DNA from: Arthrobacter cryoconiti
GTDB lineage: Bacteria > Actinomycetota > Actinomycetes > Actinomycetales > Micrococcaceae
Reading direction: 5' to 3'
NCBI RefSeq assembly: GCF_020905375.1
Contig: NZ_JAJJBU010000017.1
Location: forward strand, 1 to 64,000
DNA: 64,000 bases
Under the pieces are notes generated by a model. It did no database searches, had not been told where the DNA came from, and saw nothing but the letters and a program-made list of their open reading frames with translations. A program made the translations under genes and the position numbers. Within the stretch, counting starts at the first letter, position 1; every line of letters begins with the position of its first letter. This document shows, in pieces, positions 1 through 8,886 of the stretch.

Positions 1-66
1 CATCTCAGCCATACCACGCTTAACGCGGCTACTGCCAGTCACCGGTGTTACATCGGATGTAGACAC
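1..66 (-). CDS. pdxS: PdxS, pyridoxal 5'-phosphate synthase subunit (5' end only, runs off left edge)
   Basis: Only the first 22 codons are inside the window. Reading leftwards from a GTG at 66-64, the peptide begins MSTSDVTPVTGSSRVKRGMA and continues EM at the edge. The block RVKRGMAEM is the conserved N-terminus of PdxS, the TIM-barrel subunit that builds PLP from ribose 5-phosphate, glyceraldehyde 3-phosphate and ammonia supplied by PdxT. A purine-rich site, AGAGGGG, sits just upstream of the GTG. It lies 108 bp downstream of pgsA on the same strand. In mycobacteria pdxS is also found a few genes downstream of thrS, HIT and pgsA, which supports the call. The rest of the gene and the expected pdxT are outside the window. 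Confidence 0.75.
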   Translation of the reverse strand, partial: MSTSDVTPVTGSSRVKRGMAEM

Positions 67-174
67 AAAAACCCCTCTGGGAACGAACGATAAATTTAGT
101 CTGCACGGTGATCGTGATACACCACACAGGTGCGTTCATTGTATTCCAACAAACCGCCCGGGCTGAAACCGGAG

Positions 175-801
175 TTACTTGGCGGCCGGCTGACTTCCCC
201 TTTGTGCCTGACGGCGGACCGTGCCCACTCGCTGGAAAATGGTGATCAAGCTGGCAATAGCCAGTAAAACGAGTACGACGGCGAGGACGGCCTCCGGCAC
301 ACCCAAACCAACCAGCCCGGTCGCCACGAGCACGACGACCAAGCGCTCGGAGCGCTCCGCAATACCGACGTTGGCCGTCATTCCAAGGCCTTCGGCGCGT
401 GCTTTCGCGTAGGAAACAACTGAGCCAAGCACCAAACACGTCAGGGCCATAGCGGCAATGAAGGAGTTATGTCCACCCGTGTAGAACCAGATGACAATAC
501 CAGCGAACACGGCGCCATCACCCACTCGATCAAGGGTGGAATCAAGGAACGCGCCCCATGGTCCGGTGCGTTCAATCATGCGCGCCATGAGCCCGTCGAC
601 GATGTCAGAGAAGACAAAGACGGTAATGACCACTGTGCCCCAGAACAGTTCCCCCCTGGGATATCCGATCAGGGCGCCAGCCGCCACACCCAGGGTGCCG
701 ACAATTGTGACGGCATCCGGGGAGACCTTCAACCTCACCAGCAGTGCTGCCACCGGAGTGAAGATGGCAGCAAAGAGAGCGCGAGCATACTTATTCAGCA
801 T
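175..801 (-). CDS. pgsA: CDP-alcohol phosphatidyltransferase, probable phosphatidylinositol phosphate synthase (PgsA family)
   Basis: 208-residue membrane enzyme that transfers a phosphatidyl group from CDP-diacylglycerol to an alcohol. The complete CDP-OH-P signature is visible: D66, D69, G70, A73, R74, G83, D87 and D91 with the canonical spacing D-x2-DG-x2-AR-x8-G-x3-D-x3-D. Hydrophobic segments flank it, as expected for a six-helix inner-membrane protein. In actinobacteria the copy next to thrS and a HIT gene makes phosphatidylinositol phosphate from inositol 1-phosphate, so that is the preferred substrate, by context only. The HIT stop is 27 bp upstream, so the genes are probably co-transcribed. 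In mycobacteria the PIM acyltransferase and pimA follow this gene; here pdxS follows directly. Family call is sure, substrate is inferred. Confidence 0.88.
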   Translation of the reverse strand: MLNKYARALFAAIFTPVAALLVRLKVSPDAVTIVGTLGVAAGALIGYPRGELFWGTVVITVFVFSDIVDGLMARMIERTGPWGAFLDSTLDRVGDGAVFAGIVIWFYTGGHNSFIAAMALTCLVLGSVVSYAKARAEGLGMTANVGIAERSERLVVVLVATGLVGLGVPEAVLAVVLVLLAIASLITIFQRVGTVRRQAQRGSQPAAK

Positions 802-828
802 TGGGTGGGCCTTTCCAACGTCTGCTCC

Positions 829-1395
829 CTAGTCAACTGTGTTCCAGGCGGCAGCCACCTGCTCGCGTGTGTCCGCGAGTGTTTGCGTAATGGCTTTTGT
901 TCCCGCGATGATGGGCAGGAAGTTACCGTCCCCACCCCAACGAGGGACGATGTGTTGGTGCAGGTGAGCGGCGATGCCCGCTCCCCCTGTCACTCCCTGA
1001 TTCATGCCCAGATTGAACCCTGACGGGCTTGAAACGGATCGGAGTACTCGCATTGCCTGCTGGCTCATCGCAGCAAACTCCGCCGTTTCGGCCACAGTGA
1101 GATCCGTGTAGTCCGGCACGTGCCTGTAGGGACACACCAAGAGATGGCCTGGGTTGTATGGAAAAAGATTTAACACCACAAAACCCAACTTTCCACGGTG
1201 CACAATCAGCGACTGTTCGTCACTTCGCTCGGGCGCTTCGCAGAAGGGACAGTTATGTGAGCCCGTTACTTTCTCCTGGCCACCTTTGACATAGGCGAGC
1301 CGATGCGGTGTCCATAATCTCTGGAACGCATCCGGCACGCCGGGCAGTTCAAAATTATCCACCACCGGCTCCGGTGCCGCGCTTTGTTCACTCAC
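829..1395 (-). CDS. HIT-family nucleotide hydrolase/phosphorylase (Ap4A phosphorylase-like)
   Basis: 188 residues with the histidine-triad motif H144-L-H146-Q-H148-I-V, where the middle histidine is the nucleophile that takes the nucleotidyl group. A C49-x2-C52 pair and the block [19 protein letters not shown] are typical of the actinobacterial branch related to diadenosine tetraphosphate phosphorylase. Likely role: breakdown of ApnA dinucleotides, which threonyl- and other aminoacyl-tRNA synthetases can generate, so the adjacency to thrS makes biochemical sense. It starts with GTG and overlaps the thrS stop by 4 bp (GTGA), indicating translational coupling. Exact substrate is not provable from sequence. 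Confidence 0.87.
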   Translation of the reverse strand: MSEQSAAPEPVVDNFELPGVPDAFQRLWTPHRLAYVKGGQEKVTGSHNCPFCEAPERSDEQSLIVHRGKLGFVVLNLFPYNPGHLLVCPYRHVPDYTDLTVAETAEFAAMSQQAMRVLRSVSSPSGFNLGMNQGVTGGAGIAAHLHQHIVPRWGGDGNFLPIIAGTKAITQTLADTREQVAAAWNTVD

Positions 1396-3401
1396 TCCGT
1401 GCGGTTCCTCACAGCATCGACAATACGCGCGACGGCGTCCGCCACGGGTACGCCGTTGTCTTGGCTACCGTCTCGGAAGCGGAAGGAAACAGCGTTGGCA
1501 TCGGCGTCGTCTCCCCCTGCAATCAACACAAACGGGACCTTGTCCTTAGATGCTGTGCGGATCTTCTTGGGGAATCGGTCGCTGGAAATGTCCACCTCGG
1601 CGCGAATCCCTTCCTTCTTTAGCTGCGCCACAACGTCAAACATGTAGTCGTTGAACGCTTCAGCCACCGGTATCGCAACCACCTGAACGGGAGAGAGCCA
1701 GGCCGGGAAAGCTCCGGCGTAGTGCTCGGTCAAGACCCCCATGAAACGCTCCACCGTGCCAAAGAGGGCACGGTGGATCATCACCGGACGCTGGCGGGTA
1801 CCGTCCGCTGCCTGGTATTCAAGTTCAAAGCGCTCGGGCAGGTTGAAGTCCAGCTGGATGGTTGACATCTGCCAGGTCCGTCCCAGCGCGTCCTTGACCT
1901 GCACGGAGATTTTAGGGCCGTAAAACGCCGCCCCTCCCGGATCTGCCACTAGTTCCAGCCCGGAGGCTTCAGCGACCTCAGCTAGGGTGTTGGTTGCTTC
2001 CTCCCAGGCGTCGTCGGAGCCCACAAACTTTTCCGGATCCTTGGTGGAGAGTTCCAGGTAAAAGTCTTTCAGCCCGTAGTCCTTGAGCAGCGATAGCACA
2101 AAGTTCAACGTGTCGGTGAGCTCTTCCTTCATCTGCTCCCGAGTGCAGTAAATATGAGCATCGTCTTGTGTCATGCCACGGACTCGGGTCAGGCCATGGA
2201 TGACACCTGACTTCTCGTAGCGGTAGACGGAGCCGAATTCGAAAAGACGCAGCGGAAGTTCCCGGTAGGACCGGCCCCGCGAGCGGAAGATCAGGTTATG
2301 CATGGGACAGTTCATGGGCTTGAGGTAGTAGTCCTGGCCGGGCTTGCGCACGGTGCCGTCCTCATTGAGTTCCTCATCCACATGCATGGGGGGGAACATC
2401 CCGTCCCTGTACCAGTCCAGGTGTCCTGAGACTTCATACAGGTTGGACTTGGTGATGTGCGGGGTGTACACAAAGTCATATCCCGCCTCAACATGGCGCT
2501 TGCGGGAGTAATCTTCCATCTCTTTACGAATAATCCCACCCTTGGGGTGGAAAATCGGCAGACCCGAGCCCAGCTCGTCCGGGAAAGAGAACAGATCCAG
2601 CTCCACACCTAGCTTGCGGTGGTCGCGACGCTCGGCCTCGGCAACGCGCTCCTGATACGCTTTTAGCGCTTCCTTGGTGGGCCAGGCCGTGCCGTAGATG
2701 CGCTGGAGCTGCTGGTTTTTTTGGTTGCCCAGCCAGTACGCGGCAGAGGTACGGGTCAGTGCGAAGGCATTGGAAATCAGTTTGGTATTGGCCAAGTGCG
2801 GTCCCCGACACAGGTCACACCAGATCTCCTCACCGCTCTTGCGGTCAATATTGGCATAGATGGTGATCTCACCCGCACCGACCTCGATGTTCACACCTTC
2901 GCCAGCAGAGTCCGCTGTGGACTTTTTGCCGAGCAATTCTAACTTGTAGGGCTCGTTGGCCATGGCCGCGCGGGCTTGATCTTCCGAGACCACGTTGCGG
3001 GCAAACTTTTGGTTCTGATTGACGATCTTTAGCATCATCTTCTCAAGCGTCTTCAAGTCTTCCGGCGTGAAGGGCTCGGCGACGTCAAAGTCGAAGTAGA
3101 AACCGTCAGTAATATAAGGGCCGATGCCAAGTTTGGCATCCGGGCGCAGTTGCTGGACGGCCTGAGCCATGACGTGGGCGGTGGAGTGACGAAGCACGTC
3201 CAGGCCGTCCGGAGAGTCGATCGTGACAGCTTGAACATCGGCGTCGGCAGGAATTTCGGCGCTGAGGTCCTTCAGCGTTCCATTGACGCGCATGACAACA
3301 ACGTCGCGACGTTCAAAAAATAGCTGCGCACCTGTGGTGCCGGGGGCCACCGTGGTCGTCTCGCCGTCTACATACAAAGTGATCTGCGTATCCACTGGCA
3401 C
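1392..3401 (-). CDS. thrS: Threonyl-tRNA synthetase
   Basis: 669-residue class II synthetase charging tRNA-Thr in the cytosol. Domains in order: TGS domain (about 1-65), editing domain with H-x3-H (HSTAH) and a CRGPHL block, catalytic core from about residue 265 with zinc-ligand positions in PMNCPMH, DDAHIYC and MIHRALFG, and a C-terminal anticodon-binding domain. Class II motifs 2 ([12 protein letters not shown]) and 3 ([11 protein letters not shown]) are intact. Length fits the family. Start is GTG with AGGGAG about 7 nt upstream. No T-box leader fits in the 36 bp that separate it from dnaE2, so it probably shares a transcript with dnaE2 or has an internal promoter. Confidence 0.97.
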   Translation of the reverse strand: MPVDTQITLYVDGETTTVAPGTTGAQLFFERRDVVVMRVNGTLKDLSAEIPADADVQAVTIDSPDGLDVLRHSTAHVMAQAVQQLRPDAKLGIGPYITDGFYFDFDVAEPFTPEDLKTLEKMMLKIVNQNQKFARNVVSEDQARAAMANEPYKLELLGKKSTADSAGEGVNIEVGAGEITIYANIDRKSGEEIWCDLCRGPHLANTKLISNAFALTRTSAAYWLGNQKNQQLQRIYGTAWPTKEALKAYQERVAEAERRDHRKLGVELDLFSFPDELGSGLPIFHPKGGIIRKEMEDYSRKRHVEAGYDFVYTPHITKSNLYEVSGHLDWYRDGMFPPMHVDEELNEDGTVRKPGQDYYLKPMNCPMHNLIFRSRGRSYRELPLRLFEFGSVYRYEKSGVIHGLTRVRGMTQDDAHIYCTREQMKEELTDTLNFVLSLLKDYGLKDFYLELSTKDPEKFVGSDDAWEEATNTLAEVAEASGLELVADPGGAAFYGPKISVQVKDALGRTWQMSTIQLDFNLPERFELEYQAADGTRQRPVMIHRALFGTVERFMGVLTEHYAGAFPAWLSPVQVVAIPVAEAFNDYMFDVVAQLKKEGIRAEVDISSDRFPKKIRTASKDKVPFVLIAGGDDADANAVSFRFRDGSQDNGVPVADAVARIVDAVRNRTE

Positions 3402-3437
3402 TGGTAACTCCCTGATTCGTTATGTACGGCTCCTTGT

Positions 3438-6400
3438 CTAAGCAACGTACGGGGGTTGCTGTGAGCCACCATGATCGTATCGGTTTCCCGGTGCGCCAAC
3501 CAACACCGGCAGTGTCTGCGGCTGGGCCAAGTCCCAGGCTTCCAAAGCCTGCAGGCTAATACCCCGCGGACCGGTGCGCCGGGTAAGCCCCCGAATCAGC
3601 AACATACGCGTGCCAAAGAGCAGCGGGCCAGACCTTTCCTGTGCCTCCGTGAAGAACGTTGCATCCACGCAACCGGTGCCATCATCAATGCTGATGAACA
3701 CCACCCGCTTACCCCCGCGCATGGGCGGAGTCTGTGTAGCCACACGCACCCCCGCCACCAGCACCTCTGTGTTGTTGCGCAGGCCCAGCAGTTCTTTTGC
3801 CTTCCGCACTCCCAACCGCTCCAACAGCGGCGCGTAACTCTCCATCAGGTGCCCTGTGACATCAAGGGAGAGCAGGTCAAGTTCGGTGCGCACGGTTTCG
3901 GCCAGAGTCGGCGCTGGTAGCTCCGCTTTGAGGGTGCCAAGTTCCAATTCTCCCAGGGGCAGGTGCAGCTGTCCCTCCATGGGCTGTTTAGCTTTGGAGA
4001 GCCTCGACGCCGGCAAACTATTCACATGAGCCACCAGGTCTGCCCGGTTGGCGGTATTGGCGGTGATCTGCGCAGCGGCACGTTGCAAAGAATCTAGGGC
4101 TCCTAGTTGAGCCAACCGTTTCAAGACCGGCCGTGACACCCGGGCTCGATCACGTAGATCCGCCAAAGAGTCATAGGGCTGTCCGGCCACGATCCGTTTC
4201 AGTTCGGTACCTGAAAGCCCATAGATATCCGCAAGGCTCAAGCGGATGCCTATCAAAGAAGCGCCCTTGGAGATGGTTCGCTCAGCCCGGTAATGTCCTG
4301 TGCTGGCGTTGATGTCCAGCGGCAGGATGGGGATACTCAGGCGTCTGGCTTCGGAGACCAGCAGGCGGCGTGGATACATCCCAGGATCGTGTTCCCACAA
4401 ACCGGCCAAAAACTCGGCCGGATGATGGGCCTTGAGCCAGGCCGACTGATAGGTGGGCACAGCGAATGCCGCCCCGTGCGCCTTGCAGAAGCCAAAGCTG
4501 CCAAACGCTTTCAGCGTCTCCCACACCTCTTCAATAACATCGTTCTCATAGCCGCGCGCCTTCGCCTGAACGCGAAAATACGCTTCGACGACGGCTTCCC
4601 TTTCCGTTCCCAGGGCACGCCGGTACTCGTCGGCACGGGAGAGAGAGCAGCCTGTCATGATGTGGAGGGTCCGCAGCACCTGTTCATGGAAGACCGTGAC
4701 GCCGTGCGTTTCGGCAAGAGCAGATTTGAGGTCCGGATGGGCGTAATGCTCCGGGGCGAAGCCATGCCGATTTTCTAAATATGGTTTGACCATGTTCGAT
4801 TTCATGGGCCCGGGCCGGAATAAGGAGATGTCGATGATGAGGTCGTTGAACACGCGTGGGGCCATCTTACCTACGAGTTCACGCTGACCGGGAGACTCAA
4901 TCTGGAAGCAGCCAAGAGTGTGGGTGCTGCGGATCAATTCAAAGGTTGGTTCATCATCCAGCGGGACAGCGTCAAGATCAATCAGCCCGTCCTCCCCCAC
5001 ATAGGCGGGGCCGTTTCCATGGCCGTCCACTGGATGGTTACCGGCGGCTACGGCATCCGCTTTGGACGGGTGCAGACGCACCACTTCGCGCACGGCATAG
5101 GCCATCGCGCTTTGCATGCGTACCCCGAGTACGTCGAGTTTGAGCATGCCCATGGGGTCCATGTCATGTTTATCGAACTGACTCATGGGCAGGCCTAGTC
5201 CGCTGGGCTGGACGGGGGTGCGGTTAAGTAAGCTGGAGTCTCCCAAAATCACCCCGCACGGGTGCATGGAGATGTGACGTGGAAGCCGATCCAGGCGCTC
5301 GGTCAGATCAACCAGCATGTCCAGTTGCGCACCACTGCCAGATTGGAGAGCTTCTGCCCCCGAGTCGGTTTCTACCCGGGACTGTTCTACTCGTGCGGCG
5401 AAGTCGCGCAGTTCAGGTTTTTCTGCCATAGCTTCGCGGAAGGAGCTTGCTGAAAATCTCCACAGTTGCTTGGCAATACCATCTACTTCCTCCGCCTCCA
5501 TGCCCAACGCTAGTCCGGCGTCGCGCACGGCACCGCGGGCCCGGTAGCCATTTTGCATGCTCATCAGCGTCACTCGTTCCGCGCCAAAGCGCTCGAAGAT
5601 GCGCCGGTACACGTTGTGCCGTTGGGCGCTTTCAACGTCAAGATCTATGTCCGGCAGGGTAGAGCGGTCGCGGGAGAGGAACCGCTCAAACAGGAGATCG
5701 TTGGCAATGGGGTCCACCGCACTGATTCCTAGTAGATAATTCACAAGCGAGGACGCCCCCGATCCCCGCGCAGCCCGCCGCACCCCCATCTGCGCGATCA
5801 TCATCGATACTTCGGCCACGGTCAGAAAGTATGAAGCAAAGCCGAGTCCGTTGATGGTCTCCAATTCCGTCTCTAGGCGCTCATGCACCGTATGCAGCCT
5901 TCTGCCAGACAGACCCGGGAAACGCCAGGCAAGTCCGGCTTCCGCTCGTTGGGCAAGTTCGACGCCGGATTCCAGAGAGAGACCTAGCACTTCAGATTCA
6001 GGAGTTACGGGCTTTTTCCAGCCCAAGTCCGATCCTGGGTCGAGTCGACATTTATCCGCCAGTTGGTGAGTGTTGGCCCACAGCTGTCCCAGTTCCGCGG
6101 CGCCAAGGCCTCCCTGGTGCACGATTTCTTGAGCCATGGCATGCATCTGTGCTGCGCCCTTCAACCAGCTTTGGCCCGTGGGTTGCAGATTGGATACGTG
6201 CCGCATGGGTGAGATAGCTCTGGCAGCATCAAGTACATCGGCGGTAGGGGCGTCATCAGCAGCACAGTACCGCACTGCATTGCTGAGAACGGCCGGTACG
6301 CCAAATTCTTGTGCCAGCTTCACCATGCGTACCGCATGGCTTGTACTCAAGGCCGTGCCCGGCTCACTGAAGTGGCTAATAACTTCCACCGTCAAAGTCC

Positions 6401-7061
6401 CTGCCGGCATGGTTTGGACCCACTCCTGAAACCTTGTCCGTGGCAGCAGATACTTGCGTCCGTCCAAGGCCTTGCCCACATTGGAAAACGGCCCAAGCAA
6501 CACCGTGAGGGCAACTTCCCCGGTCTCCGGGTCAAGCACACCAGCGGCCAGCTGAGCCAGCGTTACTCCTACGGGCCCTTTGGACCGAGAGTGAGCCACT
6601 GAAATCAACCGGCACAAAGCAGCGTAGCCCGCACCGGCGGGCAGGGTACGGCTGCCGTGGGCCAAAATAACGACTCTTCCGGATTCGGCTAGGAGTTCGG
6701 ATCCGCTCTGGCTTGTACGCATTCTGCCGCGGGTCACCCCATCGGGTTCAAGAGCACCAGATTGCTGCACGCCTGTCTCCGTCACCGTTGTCTGCGTCAC
6801 CGTTGTCTGCGTCACAGCAGATCCAAGAACAGCGAGATTAACCCCAAGGATGGGATCAATCCCGGCAGCCATACAGGATTTGACATGCTTGACGGCCCCG
6901 TAAAGCCCATCCCGGTCCGTGGTAGCTAGAGCGTCTGCGCCATCAGCTGCCGCGGCCTGCACCAAGTCTTCCGGCCAAGACACTCCGTAGTGGGCGCTAT
7001 AAGCCGAAGTGGAGTGTAAGTGTACGAAATTATGCGCCACGACCGGTCCTTTCCACGGCAT
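3438..7061 (-). CDS. dnaE2: Error-prone DNA polymerase DnaE2 (ImuC)
   Basis: 1207-residue C-family polymerase used for damage-induced translesion synthesis. Visible parts: N-terminal PHP domain (FVHLHSTSAYSAHYG), polymerase active-site aspartates in PDIDLDVES, the DnaE2-typical block SFGFCKAHGAAFAVPTYQSA, and a C-terminal OB-fold region. The N-terminal part carries a low-complexity insert of TQTTV repeats at about residues 83-100, encoded by a 15-bp direct repeat. The longest frame starts with ATG at 7061, overlapping the upstream gene by 32 bp. A GTG at 7040, preceded by GGAAAGGA, is a good alternative and leaves an 11-bp overlap. In other bacteria it works with ImuA and ImuB; neither is in this window. 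Confidence 0.95.
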   Translation of the reverse strand: MPWKGPVVAHNFVHLHSTSAYSAHYGVSWPEDLVQAAAADGADALATTDRDGLYGAVKHVKSCMAAGIDPILGVNLAVLGSAVTQTTVTQTTVTETGVQQSGALEPDGVTRGRMRTSQSGSELLAESGRVVILAHGSRTLPAGAGYAALCRLISVAHSRSKGPVGVTLAQLAAGVLDPETGEVALTVLLGPFSNVGKALDGRKYLLPRTRFQEWVQTMPAGTLTVEVISHFSEPGTALSTSHAVRMVKLAQEFGVPAVLSNAVRYCAADDAPTADVLDAARAISPMRHVSNLQPTGQSWLKGAAQMHAMAQEIVHQGGLGAAELGQLWANTHQLADKCRLDPGSDLGWKKPVTPESEVLGLSLESGVELAQRAEAGLAWRFPGLSGRRLHTVHERLETELETINGLGFASYFLTVAEVSMMIAQMGVRRAARGSGASSLVNYLLGISAVDPIANDLLFERFLSRDRSTLPDIDLDVESAQRHNVYRRIFERFGAERVTLMSMQNGYRARGAVRDAGLALGMEAEEVDGIAKQLWRFSASSFREAMAEKPELRDFAARVEQSRVETDSGAEALQSGSGAQLDMLVDLTERLDRLPRHISMHPCGVILGDSSLLNRTPVQPSGLGLPMSQFDKHDMDPMGMLKLDVLGVRMQSAMAYAVREVVRLHPSKADAVAAGNHPVDGHGNGPAYVGEDGLIDLDAVPLDDEPTFELIRSTHTLGCFQIESPGQRELVGKMAPRVFNDLIIDISLFRPGPMKSNMVKPYLENRHGFAPEHYAHPDLKSALAETHGVTVFHEQVLRTLHIMTGCSLSRADEYRRALGTEREAVVEAYFRVQAKARGYENDVIEEVWETLKAFGSFGFCKAHGAAFAVPTYQSAWLKAHHPAEFLAGLWEHDPGMYPRRLLVSEARRLSIPILPLDINASTGHYRAERTISKGASLIGIRLSLADIYGLSGTELKRIVAGQPYDSLADLRDRARVSRPVLKRLAQLGALDSLQRAAAQITANTANRADLVAHVNSLPASRLSKAKQPMEGQLHLPLGELELGTLKAELPAPTLAETVRTELDLLSLDVTGHLMESYAPLLERLGVRKAKELLGLRNNTEVLVAGVRVATQTPPMRGGKRVVFISIDDGTGCVDATFFTEAQERSGPLLFGTRMLLIRGLTRRTGPRGISLQALEAWDLAQPQTLPVLVGAPGNRYDHGGSQQPPYVA

Positions 7062-7479
7062 CCGAGTGCATCGCCGTCGCTTTTTTCCCCGCAGATGCCT
7101 GCACCGCAGAAGAATTTCGGATTATTTGTTCTCCGTTCCCCACAGGAGAGTCTTCGCCCGTTCCCGCCCCGGGTGCGGCGTCATGAATCCTCATGATCCG
7201 CCAGTGATTTCTTGGTACATACCTCGCCAAGTCAAAGGTCAATAACTCTGCTCCGGGGGCGGCATTGTCCGCCCGGACTTGCACACGCCAGATTTCCCGC
7301 TCCACCAATCCGGCTCCGGTACCGGGTGCCGCGCGGGTTTCCTCATCCCACCAGTTGCGCCGCTCATACCAACGCAGTGGTTCAGCCGCGATGGTGTATC
7401 TGCGTCCATGCCAGAGCAGGTGTAGCGGTACCCCCGCGGTTGTCGCCACCACTTCCACGGCCTCACTGAATGTACCCAT
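7030..7479 (-). CDS. DUF6504-family protein, DnaE2 partner
   Basis: 149 residues. The N-terminal half (VPLHLLWHGRRYTIAAEPLRWYERRNWWDE, a beta-rich segment quoted here only as its key W, R and Y residues) matches the small DUF6504 domain that in actinobacteria sits between the Y-family polymerase ImuB and dnaE2, or as an ImuB tail. Function unknown; a role with the mutasome is suggested by location alone. ATG start has a strong GGAGGTGAGGAG site directly upstream. The last 40 residues are low-complexity and probably disordered. It overlaps dnaE2 and is the first gene after the palindrome at 7529-7566. Confidence 0.75.
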   Translation of the reverse strand: MGTFSEAVEVVATTAGVPLHLLWHGRRYTIAAEPLRWYERRNWWDEETRAAPGTGAGLVEREIWRVQVRADNAAPGAELLTFDLARYVPRNHWRIMRIHDAAPGAGTGEDSPVGNGEQIIRNSSAVQASAGKKATAMHSDAVERTGRGA

Positions 7480-7528
7480 AACTCCTCACCTCCACCTGCT
7501 AGCGCACACCACGCCTCTGTACGCGGCA

Positions 7529-7566
7529 TGAAATTCTTATAGAACATATATTCTATAAGAATTTCA
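7529..7566. promoter_or_regulatory. 38-bp near-perfect palindrome with embedded SOS-like (LexA) box upstream of DUF6504-dnaE2
   Basis: Arms 7529-7544 and 7551-7566 are perfect 16-bp inverted repeats. In the 6-nt centre only one pair fails (C7545/A7550). The core reads GAACATATATTC; the actinobacterial SOS box is GAAC-N4-GTTC, so it differs by one base, exactly at the mismatched pair. It lies 50 bp before the DUF6504 start and about 180 bp before the divergent GNAT gene. LexA control of the dnaE2 unit is inferred; the long flanking arms are more than LexA needs. Confidence 0.65.
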
Positions 7567-7748
7567 GTGTACGCTCAGTCCACACGGCAAGAAAGCCGTC
7601 AATTGGGAAGAACATTCGCCAGGCGGGCATTGTTTAGCGCCTCGCGACGTTATATGGATAGCTGTCAGCGCACAGGACGTCTAGCATGGCCTTAGAGTCA
7701 TCGACGTAATCACGGCGCTGGTGGACAAACGACTTTAAGGAGCGCTCC

Positions 7749-8255
7749 ATGACTGACATGGTCACCCTCATCGCACAGACATCTCCGCTCGAGCGAGAGC
7801 TAAGAACAGCGTCCCGGACGGTGGAAGAATCTGATCTGCCCCGCTTGGGTGAGCTGTACTTCACCGCCTATGAGCCCGGAATTGCCGGAGAATCCCTACA
7901 AGCAGCCAGGGAAGACATTAAGTCTTCGATGGCTGGAAAATATGGGCAATTCTTGCCCAAGGCATCCCACGTTGCGTTGGATGAAAACGGTACTGTCGTC
8001 GCAGCCGTCTTGGTGGTGGAGCGCGCCATCGGCGATGACACTCCCGAGGCCCCCTTCATCATTGAACTCTTCACTGACAGGGAGCACCGCCGCCGCGGCC
8101 TGGCCGAGGACTTGGTTCTTGCTACCATGGATGCCCTCTTCAACGTAGGCCAAAAGCACGTCGCACTACGCGTAAAGGCAAGTAACTCCGCGGCCCTTGC
8201 CCTGTACCTTTCCTTGGATTTCCGCCGCTGGTCCCCGGAAGAAAACGAAGACTAG
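7749..8255 (+). CDS. GNAT-family N-acetyltransferase
   Basis: 168 residues. Acetyl-CoA binding motif A is visible as IIELFTDREHRRRGLAEDLV, with the R-R-R-G-L-A pyrophosphate loop, followed by NSAALALYLSLDFRR, the usual motif B with a Tyr near the end. This points to a single GNAT domain that acetylates an unknown amine. ATG start is supported by AAGGAG 8 nt upstream. Divergent from the dnaE2 operon and upstream of the PPOX gene with a 111-bp gap. Substrate cannot be assigned. Confidence 0.82.
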   Translation: MTDMVTLIAQTSPLERELRTASRTVEESDLPRLGELYFTAYEPGIAGESLQAAREDIKSSMAGKYGQFLPKASHVALDENGTVVAAVLVVERAIGDDTPEAPFIIELFTDREHRRRGLAEDLVLATMDALFNVGQKHVALRVKASNSAALALYLSLDFRRWSPEENED

Positions 8256-8316
8256 AGCGGTCCTGCAACCGACAATCGCAACTAAAAGACAACTAAGGGG
8301 CATCGAGATGTCACTA

Positions 8317-8330
8317 GGGTCTTTGGCCCC
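8317..8330. promoter_or_regulatory. DevR/DosR-like box upstream of the PPOX gene
   Basis: GGGTCTTTGGCCCC agrees at 11 of 14 positions with the core GGGACTWWAGTCCC of the mycobacterial DosR/DevR box. Its centre is about 43 bp before the ATG of the PPOX protein, a position suited to activation. The regulator encoded 560 bp downstream belongs to the same NarL/DevR family. Binding is inferred. Confidence 0.45.
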
Positions 8331-8366
8331 TGTCAGCAAAGACCTAGCGGCGGTAGTCTCACAACC

Positions 8367-8834
8367 ATGGATACAGTTGGCAAGCAGGAAGTTGAATCCC
8401 TAGGGAAGAAAGAGTGCTGGGAAATTCTGGCCAGCCACGTCGTAGGGCGACTAGCCGTGATCGTGGACGGTCACCCGGACATCTTTCCTGTCAACTACGT
8501 CGTAGACGATGGTTCAGTGATATTTCGTACCGGGGCCGGAACGAAACTTCAGTGGTTGTTGGAGCCTCGACCCGTAGCTTTAGAAATTGACGGCTACGAT
8601 CCCCACACTGAGCTTGCCTGGAGCGTGGTGCTACGCGGTTCTGCCCGTGAGATCACCCGGGCGCAAGGCCGAGCGGACGCCAAAGCCCTCCCCCTTGATC
8701 CCTGGCAAGGTGGTCCCAAGGATCACTTCATTAGGGTCGGTAGCCTCAACCTTAGCGGCCGCCGTTTTCACGTGACCAAAGCAGACATTTGGAAAACACC
8801 CCTTTCCGATCCCCGATTGGCGTCCTTCGAATGA
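8367..8834 (+). CDS. Pyridoxamine 5'-phosphate oxidase-family (split-barrel, FMN/F420-type) protein
   Basis: 155 residues with the pattern of the Pyridox_ox_2 group: an N-terminal helix (KECWEILASHVVGRLAVI) followed by a strand pair with PVNYVVDDGSVIFRTGAGTK and later FIRVGSLNLSGRRF. Members bind flavin-type cofactors in a six-stranded barrel; several are DosR-regulon proteins in mycobacteria. Substrate unknown. Start ATG has no clear ribosome binding site. It is followed 52 bp later by the response regulator gene on the same strand and preceded by a DevR-like palindrome, so membership of that regulon is likely. Confidence 0.8.
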   Translation: MDTVGKQEVESLGKKECWEILASHVVGRLAVIVDGHPDIFPVNYVVDDGSVIFRTGAGTKLQWLLEPRPVALEIDGYDPHTELAWSVVLRGSAREITRAQGRADAKALPLDPWQGGPKDHFIRVGSLNLSGRRFHVTKADIWKTPLSDPRLASFE

Positions 8835-8886
8835 GAAACCATAAGCGCAGTCTCCGGACAATCCTCACGGCTGGAGGATGAGAGCA

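Noticed and set aside
29-439. 136-residue minus-strand frame at the left end
   Set aside because: Runs through pgsA in another frame and conflicts with the pdxS start; Arg/Gly-rich shadow.
3402-3437. T-box leader for thrS
   Set aside because: Only 36 bp separate thrS from dnaE2, too short for a T-box.
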